Shown here: positions 5,273 to 6,317 of the stretch, in pieces
Layout: every line of letters starts with the position of its first letter
Numbering within the stretch: position 1 is the first letter of the stretch
From: Candidatus Cloacimonadota bacterium
GTDB taxonomy: Bacteria; Cloacimonadota; Cloacimonadia; JGIOTU-2
Reading direction: 5' to 3'
Assembly (NCBI GenBank): GCA_014384665.1
Contig: JACNFI010000050.1
Span: 1-6,317 of the forward strand
DNA: 6,317 nucleotides
Notes under the pieces: model-generated
Told to the model about the DNA's origin: nothing
Databases searched by the model: none
What the model saw: the letters and a program-made list of their open reading frames with translations, nothing else
Made by a program: the position numbers and the translations under genes

Positions 5273-6267
5273 GTTAGACCTTCTAAAGATATTTCAACAG
5301 CTTTATTTCTTATCTTTGTCCTTATTCGATTTCAAGACATGAAATGCGTTCTGACCGGAAATAGAGAGATCAGCTTCAGTTGCAATAAAAATGTCAGAAT
5401 TTTTTAATCTGTCGATATCTTTTTCATATGACTTGCCGATGGATGCCCACTGTTTATCTGATAATGACGACAAATGTTGAGCAACTTGATTTGCACATTT
5501 ATTGAAATAATGATGAAATTGCTCAGGTATATATATTGTTCTCGGTCTGAATTCACCTGTAGGATACTCAATTAGAGTGCCTTCAAGATAATCTTTGCTT
5601 GGCTGCTGAATAATTCCAATCACTACAAGTTTATTTAGTTTTGAATATAGAAGGCAGGCCTTTTCAGTCCTAAGAAGATCAAAGTCTACGGAACCCACAA
5701 AATATCTATTTAAATATGGTGACAGCGAACCATGGCCTTGATAACTTTGAATGATATCGACTGTGAAAATATGCTGTTCAAAAGTGCCAATATGTTTTGT
5801 TTGGTTCATCAAAAAGGATTTCCAGGTAAGCAATGCCTCTTCTGTGAGATTTCTTTGAGTATCTGAAAGATGGGTGAATCCATTTTTCATTTTGTGATAA
5901 ATTAGGTTTCTCCAAGAAACTGAAACGGCGAACTTAAGTAGCCACTCCGAATATTTTACTTTAGTCCCAGAATTATCATGAAACGGCTTGAAAAGTTTTT
6001 CTGAAAACTGTTTTTCCCAAAGTCCAAATCGCTGTTCGCAATCCGCACATAATAGGTACAGTTTTAAACCGTCTTGAACTCGTTTATTGGGATTTTGTGA
6101 AGTTCTGAAAAATCCAGTTTCCTGTTCCTTTTTCCATTTGAAAATAAAACTCGGTAAAAGATGACTTTTTTTGAGTTCCTTTTCTTTTTCACATAGCCTA
6201 CATGTACCAGTCATTATTAGATGCCCAGGGTTAATTTAACTGTTCGTTTATATCTATAAGGTCTAAC
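5273..6267. repeat. Short inverted repeats bracketing the HNH-like gene
   Basis: GTTAGACCTT (5273-5282) and AAGGTCTAAC (6258-6267) are perfect complements; continuing inward gives 15 of 18 matches. They lie 20 bases past the stop and 43 bases before the start of the enclosed gene. GTTAGAC fits the integron core GTTRRRY and GTCTAAC fits RYYYAAC, which is the geometry of a single gene cassette. A complete attC could not be confirmed on either side, so this remains a suggestion. Confidence 0.45.
5303..6214 (-). CDS. Uncharacterised protein with N-terminal HNH/treble-clef-like zinc motif
   Basis: This is a complete 303-residue protein with no assigned function. Residues 1-70 carry Cys5-x2-Cys8, Ser17-His18-Leu-Leu-Pro21 and Cys56-x2-Cys59-Glu60. 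This layout resembles the treble-clef fold of HNH endonucleases, where 'xHxxP' supplies the catalytic His and two CxxC pairs bind structural zinc. The usual Asn/His near the second CxxC is not evident (here CEQRFGLWEKQF), so nuclease activity is unproven. Residues 71-303 show no motif I can name: a WLLKFAVSVSWR helix (about 91-102), several beta-like stretches and a lysine-rich tail. There is no signal peptide, so it is probably cytoplasmic. The start is the first ATG after an in-frame TAA (6238-6236); no Shine-Dalgarno is visible, unlike the DUF3160 and DUF5678 genes. Sampled composition (about 40% G+C) is higher than its neighbours, and short inverted repeats flank it; both hint at acquisition by transfer. 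DNA-binding, nuclease or defence-related roles are all possible. Confidence 0.8.
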   Translation of the reverse strand: MTGTCRLCEKEKELKKSHLLPSFIFKWKKEQETGFFRTSQNPNKRVQDGLKLYLLCADCEQRFGLWEKQFSEKLFKPFHDNSGTKVKYSEWLLKFAVSVSWRNLIYHKMKNGFTHLSDTQRNLTEEALLTWKSFLMNQTKHIGTFEQHIFTVDIIQSYQGHGSLSPYLNRYFVGSVDFDLLRTEKACLLYSKLNKLVVIGIIQQPSKDYLEGTLIEYPTGEFRPRTIYIPEQFHHYFNKCANQVAQHLSSLSDKQWASIGKSYEKDIDRLKNSDIFIATEADLSISGQNAFHVLKSNKDKDKK

Positions 6268-6278
6268 GGAAAAGCTCA

Positions 6279-6312
6279 CCTGCCCGCCTTCCAAAGTTTT
6301 ACGGCGGACAGG
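6279..6312. repeat. GC-rich hairpin at the right edge
   Basis: CCTGCCCGCC (6279-6288) pairs with GGCGGACAGG (6303-6312) at 9 of 10 positions across a 14-base loop, in otherwise A+T-rich DNA. It could be a dispersed palindromic repeat, a terminator stem of a gene beyond the edge (no T-run seen), or the central stem of an attC site starting with GTCTAAC at 6261; the window ends too soon to decide. Confidence 0.6.
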
Positions 6313-6317
6313 CAGAA

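Larger units (their letters stand above)
4814..5302. other. Repeat-rich non-coding spacer
   Basis: I see no credible gene. Positions 4814-4903 are plain A+T-rich sequence that should hold the HAD promoter, but no convincing -35/-10 pair stands out. Positions 4904-5072 and 5124-5185 carry palindromic repeats described separately. Positions 5186-5272 show nothing recognisable. Confidence 0.6.

Overview
The window comes from an A+T-rich bacterial genome, most likely an uncultured or candidate-phylum lineage. The evidence is compositional and structural. Sampled 60-base lines give about 25% G+C in the HAD gene, 35% in the DUF3160 gene and 40% in the rightmost gene. Ribosome binding sites are standard (AGGAGA, GAGGGG), genes are sparse and all on the minus strand, and the spacers are packed with palindromic repeats. 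No gene allows a species call, and no rRNA or tRNA is visible.

Layout from left to right. Positions 1-532 hold a two-gene minus-strand unit: a 72-residue DUF5678-like protein, then a clan AA (retropepsin-like) aspartic protease whose start overlaps it by 4 bases and which runs off the left edge. Positions 544-1158 are non-coding and carry a nested inverted-repeat cluster (801-929) and a related hairpin (952-1003). Positions 1159-3552 encode a complete exported DUF3160 protein. Its upstream region, 3553-4165, contains two separate MITE-like elements. Each has terminal inverted repeats and is bracketed by perfect direct repeats (14 bp around 3583-3744; 12 bp around 3848-4148). Positions 4166-4813 encode a YihX-like HAD phosphatase. 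Positions 4814-5302 are another repeat-rich spacer. Positions 5303-6214 encode an uncharacterised protein with an N-terminal HNH/treble-clef-like Cys4-His motif. That gene lies between short inverted repeats that match the core consensus of integron attC sites.

The most unusual structure is inside the second element. Four perfect palindromes with different sequences have their centres at 3905.5, 3937.5, 3969.5 and 4001.5, a period of exactly 32 bp (about three helical turns). The second notable observation is that the first element appears to have inserted at the DUF3160 promoter: its 14-bp direct repeat contains TATAAT, so the -10 box is duplicated and the distal promoter now lies about 200 bp from the start codon.

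Apart from the overlapping pair at the left edge, the genes look independently transcribed and show no common pathway. The region reads as an accessory, repeat-invaded stretch of chromosome.
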